15,039 nt of DNA from CAZNVB01 sp964576265 (GTDB lineage Bacteria > Acidobacteriota > Aminicenantia > Aminicenantales > UBA8522), in contig CAZNVB010000059.1 of NCBI GenBank assembly GCA_964576265.1, positions 1 through 15,039 on the forward strand, read 5' to 3'. The notes under the pieces were generated by a model, which saw only the letters and a program-made list of their open reading frames with translations, did not search any database and had not been told where the DNA came from. The position numbers and the translations under genes were made by a program. The first letter of the stretch is position 1, and each line of letters opens with the position of its first letter. This document shows, in pieces, positions 6,871-14,515 of this stretch.

Positions 6871-7322
6871 AATGCCCTTTCTGCGGCCATCCGGACAGCA
6901 AGGTCATCGATTCCCGGGACAGCCGCAAGGATTCTTCCATCCGGCGGCGACGGGAGTGCATCTCCTGCAAGAAGCGGTTCACGACCTACGAAAAAATCGA
7001 GGTCATTCCTTATATGGTCGTCAAAAAAGACGGCAGCCGCCAGCCGTTTGACGGTCAGAAAATCCTGCGCGGGCTGCTCAAAGCCTGCGAGAAAAGGCCG
7101 ATTCCCGTGTCCAAGCTCGAGGAGATCGTCGAGGAGATCGAAAGCAAACTCCAGGAGCGCCCCGATAAAGAGCTCAAGGTCTCGGAAATCGGCCTCTTCC
7201 TCATGGACAAACTCAAAGCCTTGGATAAGGTTGCTTATGTGAGATTTGCCTCCGTCTATCGGGAGTTCAAGGACGTTCTCGAGTTCAAGCAAGAGCTGGA
7301 AAACCTTCTCAAGGAAAAATAG
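6867..7322 (+). CDS. nrdR: Transcriptional repressor NrdR
   Basis: 151 residues from a GTG at 6867-6869; the usual family N-terminus MKCPFCG begins exactly here. GAGAGGA (6851-6857) provides a ribosome-binding site 9 nt upstream. The zinc ribbon cysteines are C3, C6, C31 and C34, with the basic helix IRRRREC between the pairs. An ATP-cone domain follows (about 47-137), starting at VVKKDGSRQPFDGQKILRGL. NrdR senses the ATP/dATP state through the ATP-cone and represses ribonucleotide reductase genes by binding tandem NrdR boxes. Its length matches the family (about 150). No nrd gene or NrdR box is seen in this window, so the targets lie elsewhere. It overlaps the upstream stop and is followed 13 nt later by hsp20, so it is almost certainly co-transcribed. 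Confidence 0.97.
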   Translation: MKCPFCGHPDSKVIDSRDSRKDSSIRRRRECISCKKRFTTYEKIEVIPYMVVKKDGSRQPFDGQKILRGLLKACEKRPIPVSKLEEIVEEIESKLQERPDKELKVSEIGLFLMDKLKALDKVAYVRFASVYREFKDVLEFKQELENLLKEK

Positions 7323-7335
7323 CTCGCTCTTCCCA

Positions 7336-7788
7336 ATGGTCAGAAGAATCAAGCCGGTCCCGAGAATCATTAAGATCGAAAACGAAATCAAGAGGATCCG
7401 GCGCGCCTCGCTTGTCAAGCCCGTCAGATATCCCAGCTGGGACGAGACGTGGATTCCGCGAGTGGATGTTTATGAAAAAGCCAAGGAAATCATCGTTGAG
7501 GCGGAGATCCCGGGGGTCGCGGCGAGCGATATCTCGATTACGGTTCAGAGCAACCGGGTGGAGTTCAAGGGTCAGAAAAAAGAGGTTGTCTCGTCGGGAA
7601 AAATCCGGTATCTGCTTCTCGAACGGGAGTACGGAGGCTTTCGCCGTCTGGTCGCCCTTCCGGCGACGGTCGTTCCGGACCGGGCGAAGGCAACCCTGGA
7701 AAATGGCGTGGTTATTCTGCATTTGAAAAAATATCTGCCCGGCGAGGAAGAAGAAGCGAAACGCAAGTTGCTCAAGACAGAAGAATGA
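7336..7788 (+). CDS. Small heat shock protein Hsp20 (alpha-crystallin family)
   Basis: 150 residues from ATG 7336. A basic N-terminal tail (residues 1-32) precedes the alpha-crystallin domain, about 39-132, which opens with WIPRVDVYEKAKEIIVEAEI. It carries the hallmark PGV (59-61) and the closing ATLENGVVILHL strand with NGVV at 123-126. Such proteins form oligomers that hold unfolding proteins for refolding or proteolysis. The usual C-terminal I-x-I/V oligomerisation motif is not obvious; the tail is instead Glu/Lys-rich (GEEEEAKRK). No Shine-Dalgarno lies before the ATG, so translation may be coupled to nrdR, whose stop is 13 nt away. Placement directly before lon suggests the chaperone and the protease are made together. 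No CIRCE-type operator is visible. Confidence 0.92.
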   Translation: MVRRIKPVPRIIKIENEIKRIRRASLVKPVRYPSWDETWIPRVDVYEKAKEIIVEAEIPGVAASDISITVQSNRVEFKGQKKEVVSSGKIRYLLLEREYGGFRRLVALPATVVPDRAKATLENGVVILHLKKYLPGEEEEAKRKLLKTEE

Positions 7789-7803
7789 ATCCGGAGGAGT
7801 TCG

Positions 7804-10218
7804 ATGGGAGAAAAGGATAATCAAAACGGAGAAACGATTGACGAATTGATCGAGGAGCGGGATCAGAGGCTGCAGATCCCCCAGAAGCTGCCCGTGCTGC
7901 TCCTGCGTGACATCGTCATTTTCCCTTACATGATTGCGCCGCTGTTCGTCGGCCGGGAGAAATCCAAGAACGCCATCGACCATTCTCTCTCCACTCACCG
8001 GATGATCCTCCTCCTGACACAGAAGGACATGGAGGTTGAGGATCCGAAACGGGAGGACGTCTACGATGTCGGGACGGTCGCCCTGATCATGAGGATGCTG
8101 AAACTTCCGGACGGTCGCGTTCGGATCCTCGCCCAAGGTCTGATCAGGGCCAGGATTGAGTCGTTTGAAGAAGATCTGCCCTATGTTCAGGCTCAGGTTT
8201 CGGTCATCCACGAGCCGGAAATCAAAGAGAAAACGATTGAAAATGAGGCCCTCATCCGCAATGTCCGGAGCGGGCTGGAGAAAGCGACCTCCCTGGGCAA
8301 GAACATCCCGCCCGAAGTTCTGATCATCGCTGCCAACGTCGAAGAAATGGGCCGGCTGGCCGACCTGACTGCGGCCAACCTCGAGCTCAAGGTGGAAGAG
8401 GCGCAAAAAATCCTCGAAATCGTCGATCCCGCCCAGCGGCTGAAGCGCGTCTATGAGCTCCTGGCGAAAGAGCTCGAGCTTTTGGACATGCAGAGCAAGA
8501 TCAGCACCGAGGCCAAGGGCGAGATGGACAAGCTCCAGAGGCAGTATTTTCTTCGCCAGCAGATGAAAGCGATCCAGAAGGAGCTCGGCGAGGGAAGCGA
8601 AATTCAAGAGGAGATCAAAGCCTATCAGGAGAAGCTGGCACAGCTCAAGGTGACGGACGAAGTCCGGGAGGAAATCGAAAAGCAGATCAGCCGGTTGGCC
8701 CAGATGCATCCGGAGTCGGCCGAGACGGCGGTCGTCCGCAACTATCTGGACTGGATGTTCGCTCTTCCTTGGAATAAGAGCACGGTCGATAATCTCAAGC
8801 TGAGGAAGGCGAAACAGATTTTGGACGAGGACCATTACGGCCTGGAAAAAGTCAAGGAACGGATTATCGAATATCTCGCCGTCCGTTCCCTGTCGAAAAA
8901 GATCAAAGGTCCGATTCTCTGTTTCGTCGGCCCGCCCGGCGTCGGCAAGACCTCCTTGGGCCGCTCGATCGCCCGGGCGCTGGGGCGGAAGTTCATCCGC
9001 ATGTCGCTCGGCGGAGTGCGGGACGAAGCCGAGATCCGTGGCCACCGCCGGACCTATGTCGGCGCGATGCCCGGCCGAATCATCCAGGGAATCCGGCGCG
9101 CCGGCTCCAACAACCCGGTCTTCATGATGGATGAGGTCGACAAAATCGGCGCCGACTTCCGCGGCGACCCTTCTGCCGCTCTGCTCGAGGTTCTCGATCC
9201 CGAACAGAACTTTTCCTTCCGGGATCACTATCTGGGAGTGCCGTTCGACCTCTCCAAAGTCATGTTCATTACCACGGCCAATCTTCTCGATCCCATTCAG
9301 CCGGCTTTTCGCGACCGGATGGAGATCCTGGAACTCCCGGGCTACACGGAAGAGGAGAAACTTCAGATCGCGCTTCAGCACCTCATCCCGAAACAGATCA
9401 AGGAACACGCTCTGAGCGAAAAGGACATTCTGTTCACTTCCGGGGCGATCCGAAAGATCATCGAGCTCTATACCCGAGAGGCGGGGGTCCGAAATCTTGA
9501 GCGCGAGATCGCCGCCGTCTGCCGGAAAGTCGCCCGCAAGGTCGCGGAGGGCGAGAAAAAGCTTTTCCGGATCACGTCTCTGAATATCGAGCGTTATCTC
9601 GGCCCGCCCCGGATTTTCAAAGACCAGCTGCTGCATAAAGACCAGGTCGGGGTGGCCACGGGCGTCGCCTGGACGGCGACCGGCGGAGAGATTCTTTTTG
9701 TCGAAGTGAGCAAGATGAAGGGAAAGGGGAATCTCTCTTTGACCGGTTCGCTCGGCGAGGTGATGAAGGAATCGGCCCAGGCGGCTCTGAGCTATGCCCG
9801 CGCCCACGCCGATGAATTGGGCATCCCATCGGACATTTTCTCGACCTATGATTTTCATGTTCACATTCCGGAAGGAGCCATTCCCAAAGATGGCCCCTCG
9901 GCCGGGGTCACCATCGCTACCGCTTTGCTTTCGGTCTGCACAGAAATGAAGGTCAGGCGCGATGTCGCCATGACGGGAGAAATTACGCTCCGAGGAAATG
10001 TCCTGCCGATCGGCGGGGTGAAGGAAAAGGTTCTGGCGGCCCAGCGGGCCGGAGTCCGGAAAATCATTCTTCCCGCGCCGAACAAAAAGGATCTCGTCGA
10101 CATCCCGCCAAAAATCAGGAAGGAGATGGAATTCCTGTTCGTTGAGGAAATGAAGGATGTTTTCCGCCACGCTCTGGTGAGGCCGGAGATGGAGGAGGAG
10201 AAAAAAGCCGCGGCATGA
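7804..10218 (+). CDS. lon: ATP-dependent protease La (Lon, LonA type)
   Basis: 804 residues, the normal length for bacterial LonA, with GGAGGAG (7793-7799) just ahead of the ATG. The order is the N-terminal substrate-recognition domain from about residue 28 (LPVLLLRDIVIFPYM) to 225, a coiled-coil region with QRQYFLRQQMKAIQKELGE, and an AAA+ module. Walker A is GPPGVGKT (376-383) and Walker B is FMMDEVD (440-446). The protease domain has the Ser-Lys dyad S699 in KDGPSAGV and K742 in GVKEK; their spacing of 43 equals S679/K722 of E. coli Lon. The enzyme degrades misfolded and selected regulatory proteins in the cytosol. It lies 15 nt after hsp20, and its TGA overlaps the thiL ATG by 4 bp. The low-complexity acidic C-terminus (MEEEKKAAA) is not conserved in the family. 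Confidence 0.98.
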   Translation: MGEKDNQNGETIDELIEERDQRLQIPQKLPVLLLRDIVIFPYMIAPLFVGREKSKNAIDHSLSTHRMILLLTQKDMEVEDPKREDVYDVGTVALIMRMLKLPDGRVRILAQGLIRARIESFEEDLPYVQAQVSVIHEPEIKEKTIENEALIRNVRSGLEKATSLGKNIPPEVLIIAANVEEMGRLADLTAANLELKVEEAQKILEIVDPAQRLKRVYELLAKELELLDMQSKISTEAKGEMDKLQRQYFLRQQMKAIQKELGEGSEIQEEIKAYQEKLAQLKVTDEVREEIEKQISRLAQMHPESAETAVVRNYLDWMFALPWNKSTVDNLKLRKAKQILDEDHYGLEKVKERIIEYLAVRSLSKKIKGPILCFVGPPGVGKTSLGRSIARALGRKFIRMSLGGVRDEAEIRGHRRTYVGAMPGRIIQGIRRAGSNNPVFMMDEVDKIGADFRGDPSAALLEVLDPEQNFSFRDHYLGVPFDLSKVMFITTANLLDPIQPAFRDRMEILELPGYTEEEKLQIALQHLIPKQIKEHALSEKDILFTSGAIRKIIELYTREAGVRNLEREIAAVCRKVARKVAEGEKKLFRITSLNIERYLGPPRIFKDQLLHKDQVGVATGVAWTATGGEILFVEVSKMKGKGNLSLTGSLGEVMKESAQAALSYARAHADELGIPSDIFSTYDFHVHIPEGAIPKDGPSAGVTIATALLSVCTEMKVRRDVAMTGEITLRGNVLPIGGVKEKVLAAQRAGVRKIILPAPNKKDLVDIPPKIRKEMEFLFVEEMKDVFRHALVRPEMEEEKKAAA

Positions 10219-11192
10219 AAATCCGTTCCCTGCGCGAAAGAGGGCTTGTTTCTGCCCTTCGGCAAGAGTTCAGGGGATCGTGGGGCGGCGTGTTTGTCGG
10301 GATCGGTGACGACGCGGCGGTGGTGCGGAAAGCGCGGGGACGCGGCCTCCTGACGACGGATCTTCTGATCGAAGATGTCCATTTTAAGACGGCCATTCAT
10401 CCCCCCTTCTTGCTCGGCCGCAAGGCGCTGAATGTCAATCTCAGCGATATCGCGGCCATGGGCGGACGACCCCTGTTCGCCCTGCTCGGCCTGGGGTTGA
10501 GGTCCGGAGTTGGCAAACGCTGGGTAGAAGAGTTTTGCGTCGGTTTTAAAAAAGCCCTCGCCGAGGCGGGAGTGGCGCTTGTCGGCGGCGATATCTCGGC
10601 GGCGAAAAAAATCTGCCTGGCGGTCACGATCTTCGGAGAAAGCGAGCACGTCGTCCTCCGGTCCGGAGCAAGACCGGGAGACCTGATTTTTGTCTCCGGC
10701 CGACTGGGAGAGGCGGCGGCCGGTTGGCGACTCCTCCGTAAAGGATACCGACTGGGGACAAGCAAGCGGCTGGATCCGCTCCTCAAGGCGTTTCTCGATC
10801 CCAGGCCGCAGATCGCCTTGGGTCGGGTGCTTGCTCGCCGGCGGCTGGCGAGCGCGATGATCGACACGAGTGACGGCTTATCCGTCGACCTCCATCATCT
10901 CTGCGAGGAGAGCGGCACGGGCGCCGTTGTCGAGCTCGCCGCCCTGCCCATCTCGCCTTTGCTCCGCCGGATCGAAAACAACCCGTTCGCTCTTGCCCTT
11001 CACGGAGGCGAGGATTACCAGCTTCTTTTTGCGGCTCCGGCCGCGAACCGGTCCAAGATCATGAGATTAGCGCCGAAGTTCGGTCTGACCGAGATCGGCC
11101 GGGTCGTCAAGGGAAAAAGGATTCAGATCATTGACGGCCGGGGCAGAAAAAAGCTGCTGCCGATCAAAGGGTACGAACATTTTGCCTCTTGA
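10215..11192 (+). CDS. thiL: Thiamine-monophosphate kinase
   Basis: 325 residues, starting in an ATGA overlap with the lon stop, so likely translated by coupling. ThiL phosphorylates thiamine monophosphate to thiamine diphosphate with ATP, the last step of cofactor synthesis. The AIR-synthase-like fold motifs are intact: GIGDDAAV (29-36), TTDLLIEDVHF (47-57), NLSDIAAMGG (75-84), VGGDIS with D126, IDTSDGL (216-222) and HGGEDYQLLF (263-272). These carry the metal- and substrate-binding aspartates. Length is usual for the family. No thiamine riboswitch or other thi gene is in the window, so the gene appears to be expressed with lon rather than under thiamine control. It converges on dapF with 27 nt between stops and no clear terminator. 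Confidence 0.96.
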   Translation: MKIRSLRERGLVSALRQEFRGSWGGVFVGIGDDAAVVRKARGRGLLTTDLLIEDVHFKTAIHPPFLLGRKALNVNLSDIAAMGGRPLFALLGLGLRSGVGKRWVEEFCVGFKKALAEAGVALVGGDISAAKKICLAVTIFGESEHVVLRSGARPGDLIFVSGRLGEAAAGWRLLRKGYRLGTSKRLDPLLKAFLDPRPQIALGRVLARRRLASAMIDTSDGLSVDLHHLCEESGTGAVVELAALPISPLLRRIENNPFALALHGGEDYQLLFAAPAANRSKIMRLAPKFGLTEIGRVVKGKRIQIIDGRGRKKLLPIKGYEHFAS

Positions 11193-11219
11193 CGGAAGGC
11201 GGCCGGGGATTCGGCGTCC

Positions 11220-12062
11220 TTAAAAGAGAACTCCTTCGAAGACGATCTCGGCCGGCCCGGATTGGTAAACCCTGTCTTTTTCCCACTCGACGACGAGATG
11301 GCCCATCGAGGTGCGGACGGTGACTCTGGGGTCGGTCAGGTTCTTCAACATGGAGGCCACGGCAGCCGCCGTTGAGCCGCTCCCGGACGACAACGTTTCT
11401 CCGACGCCCCTTTCCCAGAAAAGGACCTCGATCTCGCCGCGGTTGAGAACCCGGACAAATTCGACGTTGATGCGGTTGGGGAAAAAGGGATGATTTTCGA
11501 TTTCTCGCCCGATCTGGTGCCATTCGATGCGCGCCGGAAAGGTGGCAAAAAAGAGGACGCAGTGGGGATTGCCTACGGAAACGAGGGTGATGGGATAAAT
11601 TTTTCGGTTGATGCAAAGAGGATAATCGACGATTTTTTCGTGGCTTGAGCCGTCATCGAACGGGATCTCGCGGGAAGAAAGCCGGGGGATTCCCATTTCA
11701 ATCAGGATCTCGGAATGATTTTCGTGCGCCTCGAGGAGACGGCATTCGCGCCTGCCGGCGGTGGTCAGAAAGATAACTTCGGGCGCGTCCAGATATTGTC
11801 GAGCAAAGAGGAACGCGGCCGCGCATCTCAGCCCGTTTCCGGAGATCTCCGGCTCGGACCCGTCGGCGTTGAAAATGCGGAAATGGACGAGTCCTTCGGC
11901 TCGGTCGGCGATCGAGATGACGATTAGACCGTCCGCGCCCACGCCGGTATGGCGATCGCAGACCTTCCTGGCAAGTCCGGGGATGTCCGGCAATCCCGCG
12001 TTTTCCTCCGGGGCGAGGATCACGAAATCGTTGCCCAGGGAGTGGAGTTTGGTAAATTTCAT
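11220..12062 (-). CDS. dapF: Diaminopimelate epimerase homologue with Cys-to-Ser at second active-site position
   Basis: 280 residues, the normal DapF length. The family enzyme interconverts LL- and meso-diaminopimelate for lysine and peptidoglycan synthesis, using two cysteines as acid and base. Here the N-terminal half is intact: KLHSLGNDFV, GVGADGL and SGNGLRC with C80. H167 (VGNPHC) and E217 (ERGVGE), the partners of the catalytic pair, are also present. The second cysteine, normally in 'ACGTG/ACGSG', is replaced: residues 225-230 read SSGSGS, with S226 (codon TCC at 11385-11387) at the cysteine position. The spacing E217 to S226 equals E208 to C217 in E. coli. The protein may be catalytically altered, or lineage-adapted. 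It starts 5 nt after the htrA stop with only a poor ribosome-binding site, so it belongs to an htrA-dapF unit. Confidence 0.9.
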   Translation of the reverse strand: MKFTKLHSLGNDFVILAPEENAGLPDIPGLARKVCDRHTGVGADGLIVISIADRAEGLVHFRIFNADGSEPEISGNGLRCAAAFLFARQYLDAPEVIFLTTAGRRECRLLEAHENHSEILIEMGIPRLSSREIPFDDGSSHEKIVDYPLCINRKIYPITLVSVGNPHCVLFFATFPARIEWHQIGREIENHPFFPNRINVEFVRVLNRGEIEVLFWERGVGETLSSGSGSTAAAVASMLKNLTDPRVTVRTSMGHLVVEWEKDRVYQSGPAEIVFEGVLF

Positions 12063-12067
12063 CCCGC

Positions 12068-13582
12068 TCAGGGAATGCGGAGCGTCACGATTCGGTCGAA
12101 GGCTTCGCCGTCGGTTTCGCGCCGAATCAGAAGGATGATGACCTGACCGGACTCCATCTTTTTGAGAATTCTTTCCAGCTCGTCAACCGTGGCCACTTTT
12201 CTCTTGTTGACCTCGATGATGATGTCGCCCGCGGCCAGGCCTTTGCGCTCGGCTTCGCTGTAGCGCCTGACTTGGGTGATGATCAGTCCTTCTTGAGTTT
12301 TCAACCCGTAGCGCCGGACGATGCTCGGCGTCAGCTCCCTCACGGTGAAACCGAGGTCTTTATCTGAATCTTCCGCCTTGACCTTCGTCTCCTGCGGCTC
12401 CAGCTCCTCCACCGTCACGGCAAAGGTTTGCTCTTTTCCGTCCCGGACGACCGTGATGTTCACTTTCTTCCCGGGCGCGATATCGGCGATTTTCAGCTTC
12501 AGGTCGTTGGGATCCTTGATCCGCTCGCCGTCGACGGCGACGATGACGTCATAGGGCTTGATTCCCGCCTTGTCGGCCGGGGCTCCGGGTTCGACGCTGG
12601 TGACCAAAGCTCCGTTCCGGTCTTTCAGCTTGTAGGCTTCCTTGTCCTCCTCAGTCAGCGGGGTCGTCGGCATGGTGATGCCGATCTTGCCCCGGACGAC
12701 TCTCCCTTTTTCCCTGAGCTGGACGACGACTTTCTTGGCGAGATTCGAAGGGATGGCGAATCCGAGACCGATATTGCCTCCTGCCGGGGCCAGGATGTTG
12801 CTCGTGATGCCGATGACCTCACCTCTCATGTTGACCAGCGGGCCGCCGGAGTTCCCCCGGTTGATGGCCGTATCCGTCTGGATGAAGTCCTGATATTCAG
12901 GGACATTTCCGCCGAGGCCGAGCTGCCGGCCCTTGGCGCTGACGATTCCTGCGGTCACGGTGTGTTCCAGACCGAAGGGATTCCCGATCGCCAGGACCCA
13001 TTCTCCGACCTTGAGGAGCGATGAATCTCCCATCTCGACGAAGGGAAGGTTTTTGGCTTCGATTTTGAGAAGCGCGATATCCGTCTTCGGGTCCGTGCCG
13101 ATGATCTTGGCCGTATAGGTTTCGCCCTGAAGGGCCGTCACCTCGACCTTGATCGCGTTCTCGACGATATGATAGTTGGTCAGGAGATAGCCGTCCGGGC
13201 TGAGGAAAAATCCGGTTCCTTGGGCTGTGGTTCGGTATTCCTGTTCCCGCTGCCGCGGCTGGCCGAAAAAGCGGTTCCAGAAATCGTCGAAGGGAAACTC
13301 TTCTTCGAACCCGAATCCGCGGACCTTTTCGACCTTCTCGGCCTCGATTTTGACGACGGCCGGGCCGACCCTCTCGGCAATGCTAACGAAATCCAGGCCC
13401 GTCCGGACTTCCGGCGCCAGCGAAGAATAGGCGGCATAGAGAGCGCCCGGAGCCGGGTCCGGTGGTTTATTGAAAATGCCTGTCGCCGGCTCTTCTTTTT
13501 CGGGCAGGTAGAAGAAAATATAGCCGGCGGCCAGGAGTCCAAGACCGAAACTGACGAGCGCGATCCAGATCAACTTTTTCAT
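12068..13582 (-). CDS. HtrA/DegP-type periplasmic serine protease, two PDZ domains
   Basis: 504 residues from ATG 13582, chosen over ATG 13630 because GGAGGA precedes it by 8 nt and because MKKLIWIALVSFGLGLLAAG begins a clean N-terminal membrane anchor or uncleaved signal (5-26). A Pro-rich linker leads to a trypsin-like domain with triad H138 (TNYHIV), D168 (DPKTDIALL) and S245 (NRGNSGGPL). PDZ1 is about 300-390 (GALVTSVEPGAPADKAGIK) and PDZ2 about 410-504 (LGFTVRELTP ... LAAGDIIIEVN). Anchored HtrA proteins degrade or refold damaged envelope proteins on the periplasmic side. The FGFEEEFPFDDFWNRFFG stretch (90-107) matches the flexible LA-loop region that often reads 'DDPFFRRFFG' in this family. 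It is the first gene of a unit with dapF. The general Do/DegQ family call is firm; the choice between DegP, DegQ and DegS is not. Confidence 0.95.
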   Translation of the reverse strand: MKKLIWIALVSFGLGLLAAGYIFFYLPEKEEPATGIFNKPPDPAPGALYAAYSSLAPEVRTGLDFVSIAERVGPAVVKIEAEKVEKVRGFGFEEEFPFDDFWNRFFGQPRQREQEYRTTAQGTGFFLSPDGYLLTNYHIVENAIKVEVTALQGETYTAKIIGTDPKTDIALLKIEAKNLPFVEMGDSSLLKVGEWVLAIGNPFGLEHTVTAGIVSAKGRQLGLGGNVPEYQDFIQTDTAINRGNSGGPLVNMRGEVIGITSNILAPAGGNIGLGFAIPSNLAKKVVVQLREKGRVVRGKIGITMPTTPLTEEDKEAYKLKDRNGALVTSVEPGAPADKAGIKPYDVIVAVDGERIKDPNDLKLKIADIAPGKKVNITVVRDGKEQTFAVTVEELEPQETKVKAEDSDKDLGFTVRELTPSIVRRYGLKTQEGLIITQVRRYSEAERKGLAAGDIIIEVNKRKVATVDELERILKKMESGQVIILLIRRETDGEAFDRIVTLRIP

Positions 13583-13622
13583 GGTCCGATTCCTCCAGAG
13601 GACTGACGATTCAAAAACTATA

Positions 13623-13649
13623 ATTATCACAAAGTTAGAGAAAATTCAA
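13623..13649 (-). promoter_or_regulatory. Promoter of htrA-dapF (extended -10)
   Basis: On the minus strand GATAAT (13623-13628) is preceded by TGT, giving an extended -10 element. TTGAAT (13644-13649) lies 15 bp upstream as a short-spaced -35. The expected start near 13616 leaves a leader of about 34 nt that includes the GGAGGA site. Confidence 0.45.
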
Positions 13650-13656
13650 ACGGCTC

Positions 13657-13668
13657 CTCCCCGGGGAG
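13657..13668. repeat. 12-bp perfect palindrome between divergent promoters
   Basis: CTCCCCGGGGAG lies upstream of the htrA -35 element and about 44 bp upstream of the -35 of the thymidylate kinase gene. Its position is suitable for a shared operator, but the short GC-rich palindrome could also be chance. Confidence 0.35.
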
Positions 13669-13711
13669 ATGAACCCCGAGCTTATTAAAAACGCTCATGG
13701 CGAATAAAAAG

Positions 13712-13740
13712 TTGCGAATTCTTCAGCGCCGAGATAAGAT
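13712..13740 (+). promoter_or_regulatory. Candidate promoter of the thymidylate kinase gene
   Basis: TTGCGA (13712-13717), 17-bp spacer, TAAGAT (13735-13740), each matching four of six consensus positions. The start would be near 13747, about 9 nt before the ATG at 13756. The sequence just upstream (13680-13712) is AT-rich, like an UP element. Confidence 0.45.
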
Positions 13741-13755
13741 TCTTTCCCGGGAAAT

Positions 13756-14370
13756 ATGCGCCTGAGAAAAGGTCTGCTCATCGTCCTCGAAGGGATCGAC
13801 GGGTCCGGGAAGTCCACCCAGGCCCGGCTTCTTCTGAAACAGCTCCGCTCCCGCGGCTTTCCGGCTGTTTATTTTCGTGAACCGACCCGGGGGAAGTGGG
13901 GGACGAAGATCAAAATGCTGGCCAGAAAACCGAGGAGCATCACTCCGGAAGAGGAATATCAGTTATTTCTTCGGGATAGGAAGGAAAACGTCGTCAAGAA
14001 CCTGAAACCGGCTCTGAGAAAGAAGAACCTCGTTATCCTCGACCGCTATTATTTTTCCACGATCGCTTATCAGGGAGCGAAGGGCATCTCGCCTGCCAGG
14101 ATCAGGCGTGAGAACGAGAAATTCGCCGTCCGTCCGGACATCGTTTTCATCCTGGATATCGGGCCGCGGCAGGGCCTGGGACGAATTTCCGGCCGCAAGA
14201 GGAAAGACTTCCTTTTTGAACGGGAGCGTTATTTGTCCCGTGTCCGCCGGATTTTCCAGGGCTTTCGGGGAAGAACGTTCGTCCATCTCGACGCCACTTC
14301 TTCCCGGGCGGCCATTTCCTCGGTCATTTTAGCCCGTGTCCTGAAGCTCCTGAGCCGACACACCGCCTGA
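13756..14370 (+). CDS. Thymidylate kinase-like P-loop nucleotide kinase
   Basis: 204 residues. The P-loop EGIDGSGKST (12-21) and the DRY motif D96-R97-Y98 in ILDRYYFSTIAYQGA place it in the dTMP kinase family, which makes dTDP from dTMP and ATP in the cytosol. The acceptor-binding segment reads FREPTRGKWGTKI (40-52), where standard bacterial Tmk has 'tREPGGT..GE.iR'. The LID segment GRKRKDFLFE (146-155) is short and basic. These differences mark a divergent subgroup, so another nucleotide or a non-housekeeping role is possible, and I leave the symbol blank. No strong Shine-Dalgarno precedes the ATG; only GGGA is near. The C-terminus is short and basic. The gene is divergent from htrA and followed after 145 nt by a PBP gene. 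Confidence 0.82.
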   Translation: MRLRKGLLIVLEGIDGSGKSTQARLLLKQLRSRGFPAVYFREPTRGKWGTKIKMLARKPRSITPEEEYQLFLRDRKENVVKNLKPALRKKNLVILDRYYFSTIAYQGAKGISPARIRRENEKFAVRPDIVFILDIGPRQGLGRISGRKRKDFLFERERYLSRVRRIFQGFRGRTFVHLDATSSRAAISSVILARVLKLLSRHTA

Positions 14371-14479
14371 GGCTTTTGTCCTTGCGGGGAGAAATGAGAG
14401 GGACCGATTTCTCCGCTCCGGATCCGGTTTCCTCAATGGCCCGGGGGAAGACCGGTCGCTGACCTCACCCCCGCTGGGT

Positions 14480-14508
14480 TTGGTTTTTCCGGAGGGATTT
14501 GCTATATT
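14480..14508 (+). promoter_or_regulatory. Candidate promoter abutting the PBP start codon
   Basis: TTGGTT (14480-14485), 17-bp spacer, TATATT (14503-14508). The expected start, 7 nt after the -10, falls at or next to the G of the GTG start at 14516, which would make the message leaderless. The same stretch holds GGAGGG (14491-14496), which would suit a TTG start at 14507 if transcription begins further upstream. Confidence 0.4.
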
Positions 14509-14515
14509 GAGACCC

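Noticed and set aside
7309..10170. 953-codon open frame on the minus strand opposite hsp20 and lon
   Set aside because: It is a mirror of strong codon bias in lon. The plus strand encodes complete Hsp20 and Lon with all catalytic motifs; the antisense product is low-complexity, His/Asp/Leu-rich and matches no fold.
11193..11219. Shared terminator between the convergent thiL and dapF stops
   Set aside because: 27 nt of GC-rich sequence without a clear stem and without T-runs.
14388..14414. Inverted repeat GGAGAAAT / ATTTCTCC after the thymidylate kinase gene as a terminator
   Set aside because: The 8-bp stem has an 11-nt loop and is not followed by a T-run on either strand.
14418..14458. Short palindromes CCGGATCCGG and GACCGGTC
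   Set aside because: Short GC-rich palindromes like these occur often by chance at this base composition and have no promoter alignment.
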